Notes under the pieces: model-generated | Told to the model about the DNA's origin: nothing | The model's database searches: none | Seen by the model: the letters and a program-made list of their open reading frames with translations, nothing else | In this document: in pieces, positions 27,429 to 39,109 of the stretch | Position numbering within the stretch: the stretch's first letter is position 1 | Layout: every line of letters starts with the position of its first letter | Program-made: the position numbers and the translations under genes | Assembly (NCBI GenBank): GCA_943908385.1 | Contig: CALTTF010000002.1 | Span: forward strand, 9,608-73,607 | Origin: an uncultured Corynebacterium sp. | GTDB taxonomy: Bacteria > Actinomycetota > Actinomycetes > Mycobacteriales > Mycobacteriaceae | Direction: 5' to 3' | DNA length: 64,000 nucleotides

Positions 27429-28966
27429 CGGTTCACCTCCACTTCCTGGCCGGAGGCCATCGCGATGGCGTTGAGCACGGCATACGCCTTGTGAAGGGTC
27501 TCGTCGGCCTCTGCTTGGGGCACGGAATCGCGCACGACGCCGGCGCCGGCCTGCACGGTAGCCACTCCCCCATGGACGTAGGCGGAGCGGATGACGATGC
27601 ACGTGTCGAAGTCGCCGTTGCCGCGTAGGTACCCCACCGCCCCGCCGTAGGAGCCGCGGCGGACGCCTTCGTGCTCGCGGAGGAGCTCGGTGGCGCGCAG
27701 CTTCGGGGCGCCCGTCAACGTGCCCATATTCATCGACGCGCGGTAGGCGTCGAGCGCGTCGAGGTCGGCGGCGAGGGTCGCGGTCACGCGGGAAACGAGG
27801 TGCATGACGCGCGAGTAGCGGTCGACCTGTAGCAACTCGCGGACTTGGCGGGTGCCGGGCTCAGCGACGCGTGCCATGTCGTTGCGCGCGAGGTCGACGA
27901 GCATCGTGTGCTCCGCGATCTCCTTCGCGTCGGTGCGCAGCTCGAGCTCCATGCGGGTATCCAACTCGTGCGTCGCGCCGCGCGGGCGGGTGCCGGCGAT
28001 CGGGTACAGCTGCACTTCGCGGGAGGCGGCGTCGTACTTCAGGTTGGACTCGGGCGACGCGCCGAAGAGCTCGTACGGCTCGCCGCTGCGGTCGAGGCCG
28101 CGCACATAGAACATGTACGGCGACGGATTCGTCTCGCGCAGGCACTGGTACGCGGCGAACGCATCGGGACACTTCGCCGTGAACGCGCGCGCGGGCACCA
28201 CTTGATAGATATCGCCGTTATAAATATCGCTCTTGAGTGTGTCCACGTCGGCGCGGAACGCGGCGTCGTCCATGCTCGTCTCCACGCGCAAAGGTCCTTG
28301 CGCGGAGGGAGGTCGGGGGGCGGGGTGCCCGGCGTCGTCGATAAGCGCGGCGAAGGTGCGCATTCGCTTATCGACGTCCCCTCTGCCCCCGTCTACTCCT
28401 GTCAGCCGCGCGGTGCTCGCGCGGTGGTCGATCGTGAGGACGATATCTGCGAGAATGAACTGGTAGTCGGGGTAGGTGTTGGTGCTCTCGGCGACGTCCG
28501 GCAGCTCCTCGAATGTGGCGAGGTAGTCGAAGGCGAAACCGCCGACGAGCATGGGCAGCGTCGCGTGCTCGGTGTCCGTGTAGCCGGCGTCGAAGGCGAG
28601 CGCGCGCAGCACGTCCGCGGAACTCGGGGCCGTGAGGCGCTCACGCTCGTTGTCAGCGTCCACGGGCGGGAAGTGGAAGGTGCGCTCCCCTGTCGCGTAC
28701 TTGCTGAGCTGGTCGTGGAGCCGGTCCGCGATCGCCTCCCCGTCCGGGCTGAGCACGTCGACCGTGACTTTCGGGCCGTTGCACGTGACACGCAGGGAGG
28801 CGCCGAGGACGGCGACCGACTGGAGGCCGGACTTCGTGGTGATGTCGGCGCTTTCGAGCAGCACCGCATCCGTCATGTCCGTTCCGCCGAGGCTGGCGAA
28901 CAGGCTCGACGCGTCGGCGTGGTAGCGCACCTCGCGGTGCGTGACCTGCGGGCGGAACTCGCTCAC
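27425..28966 (-). CDS. trpE: Anthranilate synthase component I
   Basis: TrpE converts chorismate to anthranilate and is the feedback-controlled entry step. The 513-residue product has the N-terminal LLES motif that binds tryptophan and the C-terminal chorismate-binding domain (GTRPRGATHELD and GTLTGAPKLRA). The start is a GTG at 28966 with GGAGG about 9 bases upstream. The 29-base gap to sdpI holds no leader peptide gene or attenuator. Two copies of CGTCGATAAGC in opposite orientation lie only 20 bases apart, at 28336 and 28366. Confidence 0.96.
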   Translation of the reverse strand: MSEFRPQVTHREVRYHADASSLFASLGGTDMTDAVLLESADITTKSGLQSVAVLGASLRVTCNGPKVTVDVLSPDGEAIADRLHDQLSKYATGERTFHFPPVDADNERERLTAPSSADVLRALAFDAGYTDTEHATLPMLVGGFAFDYLATFEELPDVAESTNTYPDYQFILADIVLTIDHRASTARLTGVDGGRGDVDKRMRTFAALIDDAGHPAPRPPSAQGPLRVETSMDDAAFRADVDTLKSDIYNGDIYQVVPARAFTAKCPDAFAAYQCLRETNPSPYMFYVRGLDRSGEPYELFGASPESNLKYDAASREVQLYPIAGTRPRGATHELDTRMELELRTDAKEIAEHTMLVDLARNDMARVAEPGTRQVRELLQVDRYSRVMHLVSRVTATLAADLDALDAYRASMNMGTLTGAPKLRATELLREHEGVRRGSYGGAVGYLRGNGDFDTCIVIRSAYVHGGVATVQAGAGVVRDSVPQAEADETLHKAYAVLNAIAMASGQEVEVNR

Positions 28967-28995
28967 GGCTGCGGCCTCCTTTCTGACATGAGAGA

Positions 28996-29427
28996 TTACC
29001 TGTCGTCCGCCTGGCGGGCGGCGTTTCGGAGCGCCCCGAGATCGACCTGCGGTGCTGGCGCGGCGTCGGCCCCGGCCTGGTTCTCCCTCGCCTCCGTGAA
29101 GAGCCGTGCCGCGCGTGCGCCCTGGTTACCCGCCGCCGCGACGGCAGCGACCGCGACGACAGCGAGGACGACGGGGACGGCCCACAGCCAACCGTTAGCG
29201 ATGAATGCAAATGCGGAACCGAAGGCGAGAGCGAGGCCTCCGAGAATTAAATACGGCCCGGCGACCTTGTGCGCTTGGATCCAGATCTCCTCGTCCTTGC
29301 GCACCTCCGGCACGTGCAGCCCGACCACGTTGTTGCCGGGCAAACGTCCCAGGGCAGCGAGCACACCCGGGATCAGGAGCGCGAGCGCGAAGACAATGAA
29401 GACGACACCGATAACCACACCAGTCAT
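28996..29427 (-). CDS. SdpI family membrane protein
   Basis: This 143-residue protein has about three membrane helices and the family sequence NNVVGLHVPEVRKDEEIWIQAHKVAGPYLILGG. B. subtilis SdpI gives immunity to the SdpC toxin and senses it; most homologues have no known role. It lies 29 bases upstream of trpE on the same strand, so the trp operon is likely transcribed from a promoter before this gene. The ATG at 29427 was chosen because it leads straight into the first helix. Confidence 0.85.
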   Translation of the reverse strand: MTGVVIGVVFIVFALALLIPGVLAALGRLPGNNVVGLHVPEVRKDEEIWIQAHKVAGPYLILGGLALAFGSAFAFIANGWLWAVPVVLAVVAVAAVAAAGNQGARAARLFTEARENQAGADAAPAPQVDLGALRNAARQADDR

Positions 29428-29529
29428 AATTCTCGAGTCTACTTTCCGTGTGGTCCAGGGCACGTTATTGGGGGTCCTGGGGAAACGGCAGTTTCCATCT
29501 GGGAGGGGGTGTCGGCAAGAATAGTAATT

Positions 29530-29553
29530 AATAAGGTGCAATGCTGCCTTATT
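29530..29553. promoter_or_regulatory. Inverted repeat in the sdpI/symporter divergent region
   Basis: AATAAGG and CCTTATT flank a ten-base centre in the 185-base gap between the divergent genes at 29427 and 29613. The surroundings are AT-rich (AGTAATTAATAAGG), as expected for a promoter. It lies 60 bases before the symporter start and could be its operator. No specific regulator can be named. Confidence 0.45.
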
Positions 29554-29612
29554 CATTTCCCGTAACTGACGCCTGACCGACCGAATCAGGCACTCCGAGC
29601 AAGGGGTAAAAC

Positions 29613-30839
29613 ATGAACACCAAGACGATCACGAGGTCGCTGTTGTTCTGGATCGTCGTGGCCATCGTGCTCGGCATCAGCTGCAGCTTCTTCTTCCCTG
29701 AGTGGCTCGCCCGCATTTTCATCACGTTCAACGGGCTCTTCTCTAACTTCCTGGGCTTCTTCGTCCCGGTCCTCATCTTCGCGCTGATCACTCCCGCGAT
29801 CGCCGGCCTCGGCCGCGGCGCGGGCAAGTGGCTGGGCATCACCGCCGGCATCGCCTACGGTTCGACCATCATCTCCGGTCTGATCGCCTGGGCCCTGTCC
29901 ACGGCGCTGTACCCGTGGCTGCTCGGCGACCAGAGCCTCGACACAAATGTTGAGGATGTGGAAGCCGGCGGCCTCTCCCCCTTCTTCGAGGTGGAGATCC
30001 CCGCCCCGTTCGAGGTGATGACCGCGCTCGTGCTCGCCTTCTGCCTCGGCCTGGCCATGACCGCCGTGAAATCCGAGACCATGTACAAAGTCGCCACGGA
30101 GCTCGAAGGCGCAATCATGAAGGTGGTCACCTCCTTCGTGATCCCCCTGCTTCCGCTGTTCATTTTCGGCATCTTCCTCAACCTCGGCATGAACGAGAAC
30201 ATGGGTGCCACCATGGCGGCATTCGGCAAGGTGCTGCTGCTTTCCGTGCTCATGACGATCGTGCTGCTCGTCGTCCAGTACCTCATCGCTGGTGCCGTCG
30301 CGGGCGTCAACCCGTTCACAGCCCTGCGCAATATGCTTCCGGCCTACTTCACCGCCCTGGGCACCTCGTCGTCCGCAGCGTCGATTCCGGTGACGCTGCG
30401 TTCCACGCTGAACAACAAGGTCGACGAGAATGTCGCCGGCTTCGTCGTTCCGCTGTGTGCGACGATCCACCTGTCCGGCTCGATGATGAAGATCGGCCTG
30501 TACGCCTTCGCCGTCATCTACATGGGCGGGCTCGATGTGTCGCCGGGGCTGTCCCTCGGCTTCATTCTCCTGCTGGGCATCATGATGATCGCCGCCCCGG
30601 GCGTTCCCGGCGGCGCCATCATGGCGGCGACCGGCCTGCTCGCTTCCATGCTCGGCTTCAACGACGAGATGGTCGCCCTCATGATCGCGGCCTACATCGT
30701 CGTCGACTCCTTCGGCACCGCGGCCAACGTCACGGGCGACGGCGCGATCGCGCTCGTGCTCAACCGCTTCGCGTCGGGCAAGATCGAAGGCCACAAAGAC
30801 GACGAGAGCAAGGAGCTTGACGACGCCACCGTGGCGTAG
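29613..30839 (+). CDS. Sodium:dicarboxylate/amino acid symporter (DAACS family, SstT-like)
   Basis: The 408-residue polytopic protein has the serine-rich re-entrant loop GTSSSAASIPVTL and the transport-site segment VPLCATIHLSGSMMK, both typical of the Glt/SstT family, which takes up serine, threonine, glutamate or dicarboxylates with Na+ or H+. The loop sequence favours the SstT-like branch, but the substrate cannot be fixed. An Asp/Glu/Lys-rich C-terminus follows the last helix. A parS-containing hairpin sits 24 bases downstream. Confidence 0.88.
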   Translation: MNTKTITRSLLFWIVVAIVLGISCSFFFPEWLARIFITFNGLFSNFLGFFVPVLIFALITPAIAGLGRGAGKWLGITAGIAYGSTIISGLIAWALSTALYPWLLGDQSLDTNVEDVEAGGLSPFFEVEIPAPFEVMTALVLAFCLGLAMTAVKSETMYKVATELEGAIMKVVTSFVIPLLPLFIFGIFLNLGMNENMGATMAAFGKVLLLSVLMTIVLLVVQYLIAGAVAGVNPFTALRNMLPAYFTALGTSSSAASIPVTLRSTLNNKVDENVAGFVVPLCATIHLSGSMMKIGLYAFAVIYMGGLDVSPGLSLGFILLLGIMMIAAPGVPGGAIMAATGLLASMLGFNDEMVALMIAAYIVVDSFGTAANVTGDGAIALVLNRFASGKIEGHKDDESKELDDATVA

Positions 30840-30859
30840 TTCTTCCAGCCTCTCCCCTA

Positions 30860-30902
30860 GGGGCCCATGTTTCACGTGAAACATGGGCTCCTTCTTTTGG
30901 TT
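30860..30902 (+). terminator. Terminator-like hairpin built around parS
   Basis: An exact 26-base inverted repeat from 30864 to 30889 (arms GCCCATGTTTCAC and its complement) can be extended by several pairs on both sides. It is followed by CTTCTTTTGGTTTTC. It lies 24 bases after the symporter stop, where a terminator is expected. The central 16 bases are a perfect parS site, so the two functions are superimposed. Confidence 0.65.
30869..30884. other. parS: parS centromere site 2, intergenic
   Basis: TGTTTCACGTGAAACA, perfect match to consensus, centred in a longer palindrome between the symporter and the next gene. ParB binding here could affect transcription end formation, or the reverse. 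Confidence 0.96.
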
Positions 30903-30947
30903 TTCTCGTGTCTCTACAAGCTTTCTCGGCAGCGCTATCATGTGTCC

Positions 30948-32393
30948 ATGAACGGTAAGCAGGTCTTGGCAACTATCGGCATCGCGGCGGCACTGGCAGC
31001 CGGCGGAACTGCGGCGGGATACGCCATGACGGACATCCCGGACCCGACCCAGTTCGCGGTGGAACAGGGGGTTGCCCCGCAGGTGACCATCGACGACCCC
31101 GACGACGTCCTCTCCCCCGACGACGAGGAGCGGATGATCAAAGACGCCGAGCGCCTGGACACCCCGGCCGTGGTGAAGGATCTGCACTACATGGTCTTCG
31201 CCACCAACCACGAGAATGTCTTCGACACCGTCGAGGAGTATGTCCGCGACACCTATCCGGAGATGATCGGCAACGCGGAGAACGAGGACAACCGCTTCGC
31301 CGACGGCACGATGATCATCGGTGTGGGGCTCGATCCCCGGCAGGCGTTCGGATACTACGGCGACGACGTTGCCGCGGAGCTGAAGGTCGACCATGGCCAG
31401 CGCGACTCTGAGGTGCTGGACGCCATGAAGCCGGGCGTGAGCGACGGAAATATTCCCGCCGGACTCTTCGCCGCCGCCCGCACTGCGATGGACACTGACG
31501 CGGCCGCCAACTATTCGGTGGACAGCGCCGAGGACGACCGGGTCGGCGCGATGCTCGGCCTCGGCGGAGCCGGACTGGGTCTGGGCACCGCCGGTGCCGT
31601 CACCGGTTTCGGAATCACCAACAGCCGCCGGAAGAAGATCGCGCAAGCGCGTGAGGACTATCAGGCCATCACCTCGGAATACTCGACTCTGGCTGGTCGC
31701 CTCGACCAGATCGACATCCGCGCCAACTCCGTGTCGTCGGCCTTCGCCGACGCGGAGCTGCGCAAGCAGTGGGCCGAGGTGCGCGACACCTTCTTCGGCT
31801 ACCACGACGCTGTCAGCGGCGCCGGCGGCATCGGCGATATCGATATCGACGATGACAAGGCGGCCTTGCGCAACCACAAGAAGCTCCGGCAGACAGCCGA
31901 GTCCGTCGAGCACGTCTCCAACGCGGAGGACAACATCAACCGCCTCTTCGAGATCGAGCAGGGCGACGCCGCCAGCCGCCGCGCCGCGCTCACCGATATC
32001 CGCGAGGACGTGATCATCGCCAAGCACAAGGTGAACGACTCCCAGCTGAAGGGCGACCTCGAAGAGCTCGGCCGCCGCATCGACCAGCTCGACGCTAACC
32101 CCAGCTCCCCCACCTTCGTCGACGATTTCGTGCGCATCCTCGGCGACTACCGCCTGCTTCTCGATCAGGTGAAGAAACGCGAATTCTCCGACGTCAAGGA
32201 ATACGAGCCCCTCCGCCGGCCCGCGATCTACGACAGCGGCTACAACTACTACGGCTATGTCCCCTTCGTCGTCATGGACAGCTGGCACGACAGCAATGTT
32301 CAAACACACGAGAGCTACAGCTCGTCTTCGGGTACGTCTGCTGGCGTCTCATCCTCCGGCTTCTCCGCCGCGGGAAGCTCCTCGTCGTTCTAG
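30948..32393 (+). CDS. TPM-domain membrane protein (DUF5129-like)
   Basis: The 481-residue product has an N-terminal membrane segment (VLATIGIAAALAAGGTAAGYAM) and then an extracytoplasmic TPM-like domain (roughly residues 50-190, containing DDVLSPDDEERMIKDAERL and FADGTMIIGVGLDPRQAFGYYGDDV). A second glycine-rich membrane helix lies near residue 210, and a long helical cytoplasmic region follows. The tail is Ser/Gly-rich and ends in SSSF. TPM proteins are found in membrane-protein quality control, but the role here is unknown. The ATG at 30948 fits the signal-anchor; an in-frame ATG inside parS at 30868 would add 27 residues. Confidence 0.7.
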   Translation: MNGKQVLATIGIAAALAAGGTAAGYAMTDIPDPTQFAVEQGVAPQVTIDDPDDVLSPDDEERMIKDAERLDTPAVVKDLHYMVFATNHENVFDTVEEYVRDTYPEMIGNAENEDNRFADGTMIIGVGLDPRQAFGYYGDDVAAELKVDHGQRDSEVLDAMKPGVSDGNIPAGLFAAARTAMDTDAAANYSVDSAEDDRVGAMLGLGGAGLGLGTAGAVTGFGITNSRRKKIAQAREDYQAITSEYSTLAGRLDQIDIRANSVSSAFADAELRKQWAEVRDTFFGYHDAVSGAGGIGDIDIDDDKAALRNHKKLRQTAESVEHVSNAEDNINRLFEIEQGDAASRRAALTDIREDVIIAKHKVNDSQLKGDLEELGRRIDQLDANPSSPTFVDDFVRILGDYRLLLDQVKKREFSDVKEYEPLRRPAIYDSGYNYYGYVPFVVMDSWHDSNVQTHESYSSSSGTSAGVSSSGFSAAGSSSSF

Positions 32394-32413
32394 TTTCGGC
32401 CTAGAATCAAGTC

Positions 32414-32944
32414 ATGGTCTCCATCTTTTACGCCAGCTTCTACGGCTCCACTAAGCAATACGCGGACGCGCTCGCCGCACAGTTCGGCGTGAACCCGCAG
32501 GAGATCAACGAGAACAGCGCATCGCTTATCGACGCCTCCACTGCCGACCCGATAGTCATCCTCGCTCCCATTCACGGCCCGTCCCACCCGGGGGTGAAGT
32601 TGATCAAAGAGCTGCCGGAGGACGTCGTGAAGCGCCGCCCCATCGCTCTCGCCACCGTCGGCATGACTCTCGAGCACGTCGCGTACGACCAGGACCCGAC
32701 CGGGCGGCTTCTGGGCGACCGGGCAGGTTACATCCACCGCTTCTACCTCCCCGGCCGCTTGTTCTACTCCGAGCTGAGCCGCAAGCACCGCAACATCATG
32801 AAGGGCGTCGTGAGCGCAATGAAGATGTTGCGCAGCAGCGGCGAGAACGAGCGGATGATGATTGAGACCTACCGCAAAGATGTCGACCGCGTCGACCTGG
32901 GCAAGCTCGCGCCCGTCGCCGCGTGGGTGGGCAATAACACGTAG
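32414..32944 (+). CDS. Flavodoxin-like protein 1 (tandem pair)
   Basis: The 176-residue product starts with the FMN phosphate loop YASFYGSTKQYADAL at residue 6, like flavodoxin_5/HemG-type proteins, and has a second conserved segment ILAPIHGPSHPGVK. FMN binding is likely; the electron donor is not known. The next gene is a clear paralogue 32 bases downstream, with the same order of motifs (YGSTKQYA, LIDAS, YLPGR, YSEL). The pair probably forms one transcript. Confidence 0.75.
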   Translation: MVSIFYASFYGSTKQYADALAAQFGVNPQEINENSASLIDASTADPIVILAPIHGPSHPGVKLIKELPEDVVKRRPIALATVGMTLEHVAYDQDPTGRLLGDRAGYIHRFYLPGRLFYSELSRKHRNIMKGVVSAMKMLRSSGENERMMIETYRKDVDRVDLGKLAPVAAWVGNNT

Positions 32945-32976
32945 CCTGCGACGTGGATCAGAGCTAGCGTGGAAGC

Positions 32977-33504
32977 ATGAGTACCACGATCTTCTACGCC
33001 ACCCTGTACGGCTCGACCAAACAATACGCTGAAGCACTCGAAGACCGGCTTGGAGTCGAGGCCCACGAAATCGACGATAAGAGCGCAGAGCTTATCGACG
33101 CCTCCTCTACCGACCCCATCGTCGTCTTCTCCCCCGTTCACGGCTCTTTCATCCGTGGAGCGAAGTTCCTGAATGAGCTCGGCGCGGATGTCGTCCAGAA
33201 TCGCAAAGTGTGCCTCGCAGCAGTCGGCATGGCACTCGATGGCGTGAATGCGGAACTCGACCAGGCGGGCATTATCCTCGGCGATTTGGCCGACCAGGTG
33301 AAGCGCGTGTACCTTCCCGGCCGCATCAATTACTCCGAACTCGAGCCTGAGCACCACGCCATCCTCGAGTCCCGCATCGACAAGTTGAAGGAGAAGGACG
33401 AACCGTCGGTGAACGAACAGATGCTGATCGACACCTTCGGCGAAGGAATTGACCGTGTCGATCTGAACCGGCTCGACGAGATCGTGGAGTGGCTGGAGGG
33501 CTAA
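32977..33504 (+). CDS. Flavodoxin-like protein 2 (tandem pair)
   Basis: The 175-residue paralogue of the preceding gene has YATLYGSTKQYAEAL as FMN loop and VFSPVHGSFIRGAKFL as the second loop. The C-terminal helical region resembles its partner but is more acidic. The ATG is 32 bases after gene 1. A near-perfect parS lies 20 bases after its stop. Confidence 0.75.
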   Translation: MSTTIFYATLYGSTKQYAEALEDRLGVEAHEIDDKSAELIDASSTDPIVVFSPVHGSFIRGAKFLNELGADVVQNRKVCLAAVGMALDGVNAELDQAGIILGDLADQVKRVYLPGRINYSELEPEHHAILESRIDKLKEKDEPSVNEQMLIDTFGEGIDRVDLNRLDEIVEWLEG

Positions 33505-33524
33505 AGTCCACTCTCCCTCCCACG

Positions 33525-33540
33525 TGTTTCACGTGAAACT
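33525..33540. other. parS: parS centromere site 3, intergenic, one mismatch
   Basis: TGTTTCACGTGAAACT differs from the consensus only in the last base. It lies in the 93-base gap before leuS, so bound ParB could influence the leuS promoter. Confidence 0.85.
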
Positions 33541-33597
33541 TTGCAAGTCCAGTCCAGGCGATGTGTTGGATGATATCGCCTACTACACTGGGTAACC

Positions 33598-36471
<2,874 letters not shown>

Positions 36472-36475
36472 AGGG

Positions 36476-37009
36476 ATGCGGGCACGGCAGCGCGTGACCC
36501 GGGGCGCGGCGACAGGCGCACTACTCGCCTACTCGGGCGTGGTCGTCGCGCTGACCATGCTGAAGCAATTCTTCCGCATCGGCTATCTGTGGGATCCGGC
36601 GAAACAGCCCTTTGTCGGGCACTCGTTCATCCCCTTCCACGAGATTTTCACTGCGTCCTCGTGGTTCGCCCCGCTCTTCGGGTACGGCGGCAACCTAGCG
36701 TTCTTCATCCCGATCGGGCTACTGCTCTACGTCATTGTCGGTCGGGTGAAATGGGCGACCATTGTCGGAGGCGGCTTCAGTCTGGCGATCGAGGCGACGC
36801 AATTCTTCGCTGGGCTGGGTTATACGGATGTTGACGATTTCATCATGAACACCCTCGGTGCCTTCGTCGGTGCGACGATCGCGCGGTGGTGCGGACCGAA
36901 GATGCACCGGGTGTGGGTCGGCTTGACGTTCGCGGCGGTGGCCGTGTTCATCGGTCTCGTTCTCGCAGGTGACAGTCTTGGCGACCCGAGCAAGGTGAAG
37001 CAGGTCTAA
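36476..37009 (+). CDS. VanZ family membrane protein
   Basis: The 177-residue product has about five helices. The conserved VanZ core is visible: FIPFHEIF, then NLAFFIPIGLLLYV and FSLAIEATQFFAGLGYTDVDDFIMNTLGAFVGA. VanZ proteins are named for teicoplanin resistance, but most chromosomal members have no defined role. The ATG follows leuS by 4 bases with AAAGGG just before it, so the gene is likely cotranscribed with leuS. Confidence 0.88.
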   Translation: MRARQRVTRGAATGALLAYSGVVVALTMLKQFFRIGYLWDPAKQPFVGHSFIPFHEIFTASSWFAPLFGYGGNLAFFIPIGLLLYVIVGRVKWATIVGGGFSLAIEATQFFAGLGYTDVDDFIMNTLGAFVGATIARWCGPKMHRVWVGLTFAAVAVFIGLVLAGDSLGDPSKVKQV

Positions 37010-37030
37010 CGCGGATCTAGACTGTGGGCT

Positions 37031-37393
37031 ATGAGCGATCGAGGCTGGTTCACCCGCACCGTGTTCCCCACCGGCACGGAACCCGACCCCCGCTTCACGC
37101 TCGCCAATGAGCGCACCTTCCTGGCCTGGACGCGCACGGCGCTGGCTTTTCTCGCGGGAGGCATCGCGCTGGAGGCATTCGCGTTTCCCGACTTCGACGA
37201 ACGGTGGCGCGAGGTCGCGGCCATCACCCTGATTCTCGTCGGGATGGCCATCGCCGTCGGCTCGGCGGTGCGGTGGATCCGGATCGAGCGGGCGCTCCGC
37301 CACGAGCATCCGCTGCCGGCTCCCGCTATTGTGCCGGTGCTGGGTCTCGGGATCGGGATCGCCAGCATTATCGTCCTAGCCGCGTTGTTCTAG
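37031..37393 (+). CDS. DUF202 (YidH-type) membrane protein 1
   Basis: The 120-residue product has the DUF202 signature DPRFTLANERTFLAWTRTALA, then three membrane helices. YidH family members are small inner-membrane proteins of unknown function. It lies 21 bases after vanZ and 8 bases before a second DUF202 gene. Confidence 0.88.
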   Translation: MSDRGWFTRTVFPTGTEPDPRFTLANERTFLAWTRTALAFLAGGIALEAFAFPDFDERWREVAAITLILVGMAIAVGSAVRWIRIERALRHEHPLPAPAIVPVLGLGIGIASIIVLAALF

Positions 37394-37401
37394 GGACCCG
37401 C

Positions 37402-37731
37402 ATGGCGCGCACATCGATTCCCGTGGCAGATGCGGGACTGCAAGCAGAGCGGACAGCGCTGGCATGGACACGCACGGCACTGTCGATGATGATCTGTTCA
37501 CTGACTTTGCTGCGCTGGTCGGACAACTATTCGGCGCTGGTTTTCGGGGCGATCGGATTGCTGGCGGTGCTCTCGCTGGCGATTATCACGAGAAGTCGGG
37601 CGGGATACCGGGACGAGGCGTTGGGGCTGAGCGAAGAGCATGTGGCGGCCAACGCGTTCGGCGTCTTCGCTGTCACGGCCGGCATGACGGTGCTGGGCGG
37701 GCTGGGGCTCTATCTCGCGGTAGCCGGTTAG
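37402..37731 (+). CDS. DUF202 membrane protein 2
   Basis: The 109-residue product has the matching signature GLQAERTALAWTRTALSMM and three helices. In bacteria with paired yidH/yidG genes the two short DUF202 proteins are thought to act together. The ATG at 37402 is 8 bases after the previous stop. It converges on the minus-strand gene at 37743. Confidence 0.87.
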   Translation: MARTSIPVADAGLQAERTALAWTRTALSMMICSLTLLRWSDNYSALVFGAIGLLAVLSLAIITRSRAGYRDEALGLSEEHVAANAFGVFAVTAGMTVLGGLGLYLAVAG

Positions 37732-37742
37732 TCTCGAGTCGA

Positions 37743-39056
37743 TCAGTCCAGGTCGAGGAGAATGCTGAGCACTCCCCTACCGGGCTCGGTGAGAATCGGA
37801 GCGGACACGGTGGACGCTGGTTCGTAAATCCCGAGTGCGATGAGCAAATTGACTGTGAATACAGGGTCAGTTGGAGTGGTGAGAAAGACTGGTGGGCTGC
37901 CCAGACCGGCCATGTGCGCGGCCCAGGTGAGCACCTGTTCGCCGTCGTCGTCGTGGATCATCGCGCAGAAGTGGAAGAACTCCTCCTCGAACATGTAGAG
38001 CACCGCCTCGGGGCTCGCGACCAAATCGAGGGCATCTTCGCTAGCTAGAAGCATGCCGTCCTCGGCCTCGAGGAGCTCCGCGAACTGCAGGAAGGTGCGG
38101 AGGGCGCCCAATGCTGGGACAGACTCCTCGCGGTGATTGCCGGGGCTGACGTTGAGGCTGAGAGCGTCGGCAAGCGAACGCACGTCTGGAGACCGTAATT
38201 TGCCTCGTGCCGTGAGACGGATCGGCTCCGCGCAGTGGTTGATGAACGCGCGGATATTGGCGACGATGCGCGTGAACGGATAGAGGGTGTCCTCCATGAT
38301 TTCCGGGGAATGGTCGGAGAAGAACTCGGAAATCGCGGCGATCAACGTTGGATTTCGCTCGGGATTGGGGTCGAGCGAGAGGATCTGCTGCAGGTCAGGG
38401 CGAGCTTCCATGAAGGAATCGAATTCGTGCGAGAGCTCGGGGGAGGGCGATGTGTCGGTGAAATCCTCGTCCGAGTCCAGCATGAGATTCTCTGCGGTGT
38501 AGGCGATGCGCTCAGCCACGGTGGTGTGGTCGGCCTGGGAGAGGCGCTGAATGAGTCGTTCCGGGCTCATGACAGGCATGAAGCTGAGCAGTAGCGGAGA
38601 GACTTTCATGTCCGGGCCGAGGCCCGCGGCTAGACGGCGCGCCTCGGAGTGGAATGCTGTCATCAGGTCGGGGCCGCCGCAGGGCTCGATGATGTCGGGG
38701 CCCAGTACGTCGATAAGCATGGGCGACGGGGTGTCGATGTCGCTGACACCGAGGATCTCGAGCTTGATATTCCAGTTCGCGGACGTGTCGTAGACGTACG
38801 TCAGCGCGTCGGCGTCGCCGAGCGTGACATCTGCTTCATTGCGTTCGCCGGCGCTCGGGTTCGGGGAGTAGAGCACAGGTTCCCCGTCGGCGGTGCCCAT
38901 GTAGAGGTGCGTTGCCATGCCAGAGAAGCCGAAGGCGGCGTCGATCACGGGAGCGAACTCGCTGAGATTGACGTCGTCCTCGACATTGACCAAGCGCGAA
39001 ATTTCCGGGCGTGATCCTTCGAGGGACATGAGCAACGTGAGGATCATGGTTGCCAC
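37743..39056 (-). CDS. Protein with an N-terminal pRiA4b ORF-3-like domain
   Basis: In this 437-residue protein the first 105 residues fit the plasmid pRiA4b ORF-3 / IS1096 TnpR-passenger fold: ILTLLMSLEGSRPEISRLVNV, LSEFAPVIDAAFGFSG, HLYMG, and YVYDTSANWNIKLEILGV. The rest is acidic and helical with no recognised domain. No transmembrane segment is seen. The family is often near mobile elements, but no transposase is nearby. The function is unknown. Confidence 0.6.
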   Translation of the reverse strand: MATMILTLLMSLEGSRPEISRLVNVEDDVNLSEFAPVIDAAFGFSGMATHLYMGTADGEPVLYSPNPSAGERNEADVTLGDADALTYVYDTSANWNIKLEILGVSDIDTPSPMLIDVLGPDIIEPCGGPDLMTAFHSEARRLAAGLGPDMKVSPLLLSFMPVMSPERLIQRLSQADHTTVAERIAYTAENLMLDSDEDFTDTSPSPELSHEFDSFMEARPDLQQILSLDPNPERNPTLIAAISEFFSDHSPEIMEDTLYPFTRIVANIRAFINHCAEPIRLTARGKLRSPDVRSLADALSLNVSPGNHREESVPALGALRTFLQFAELLEAEDGMLLASEDALDLVASPEAVLYMFEEEFFHFCAMIHDDDGEQVLTWAAHMAGLGSPPVFLTTPTDPVFTVNLLIALGIYEPASTVSAPILTEPGRGVLSILLDLD

Positions 39057-39109
39057 CTTACGGCCCGGTGCTCTTCATTGCGGGGTGAAAACTGTGGATG
39101 ATGTCCACT

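Noticed and set aside
29586..32309. Very long minus-strand open frame opposite the symporter and the TPM-like gene
   Set aside because: It is antisense to two well supported genes, has His/Asp/Val-rich sequence with no known domain, and is typical of GC-rich shadow frames.
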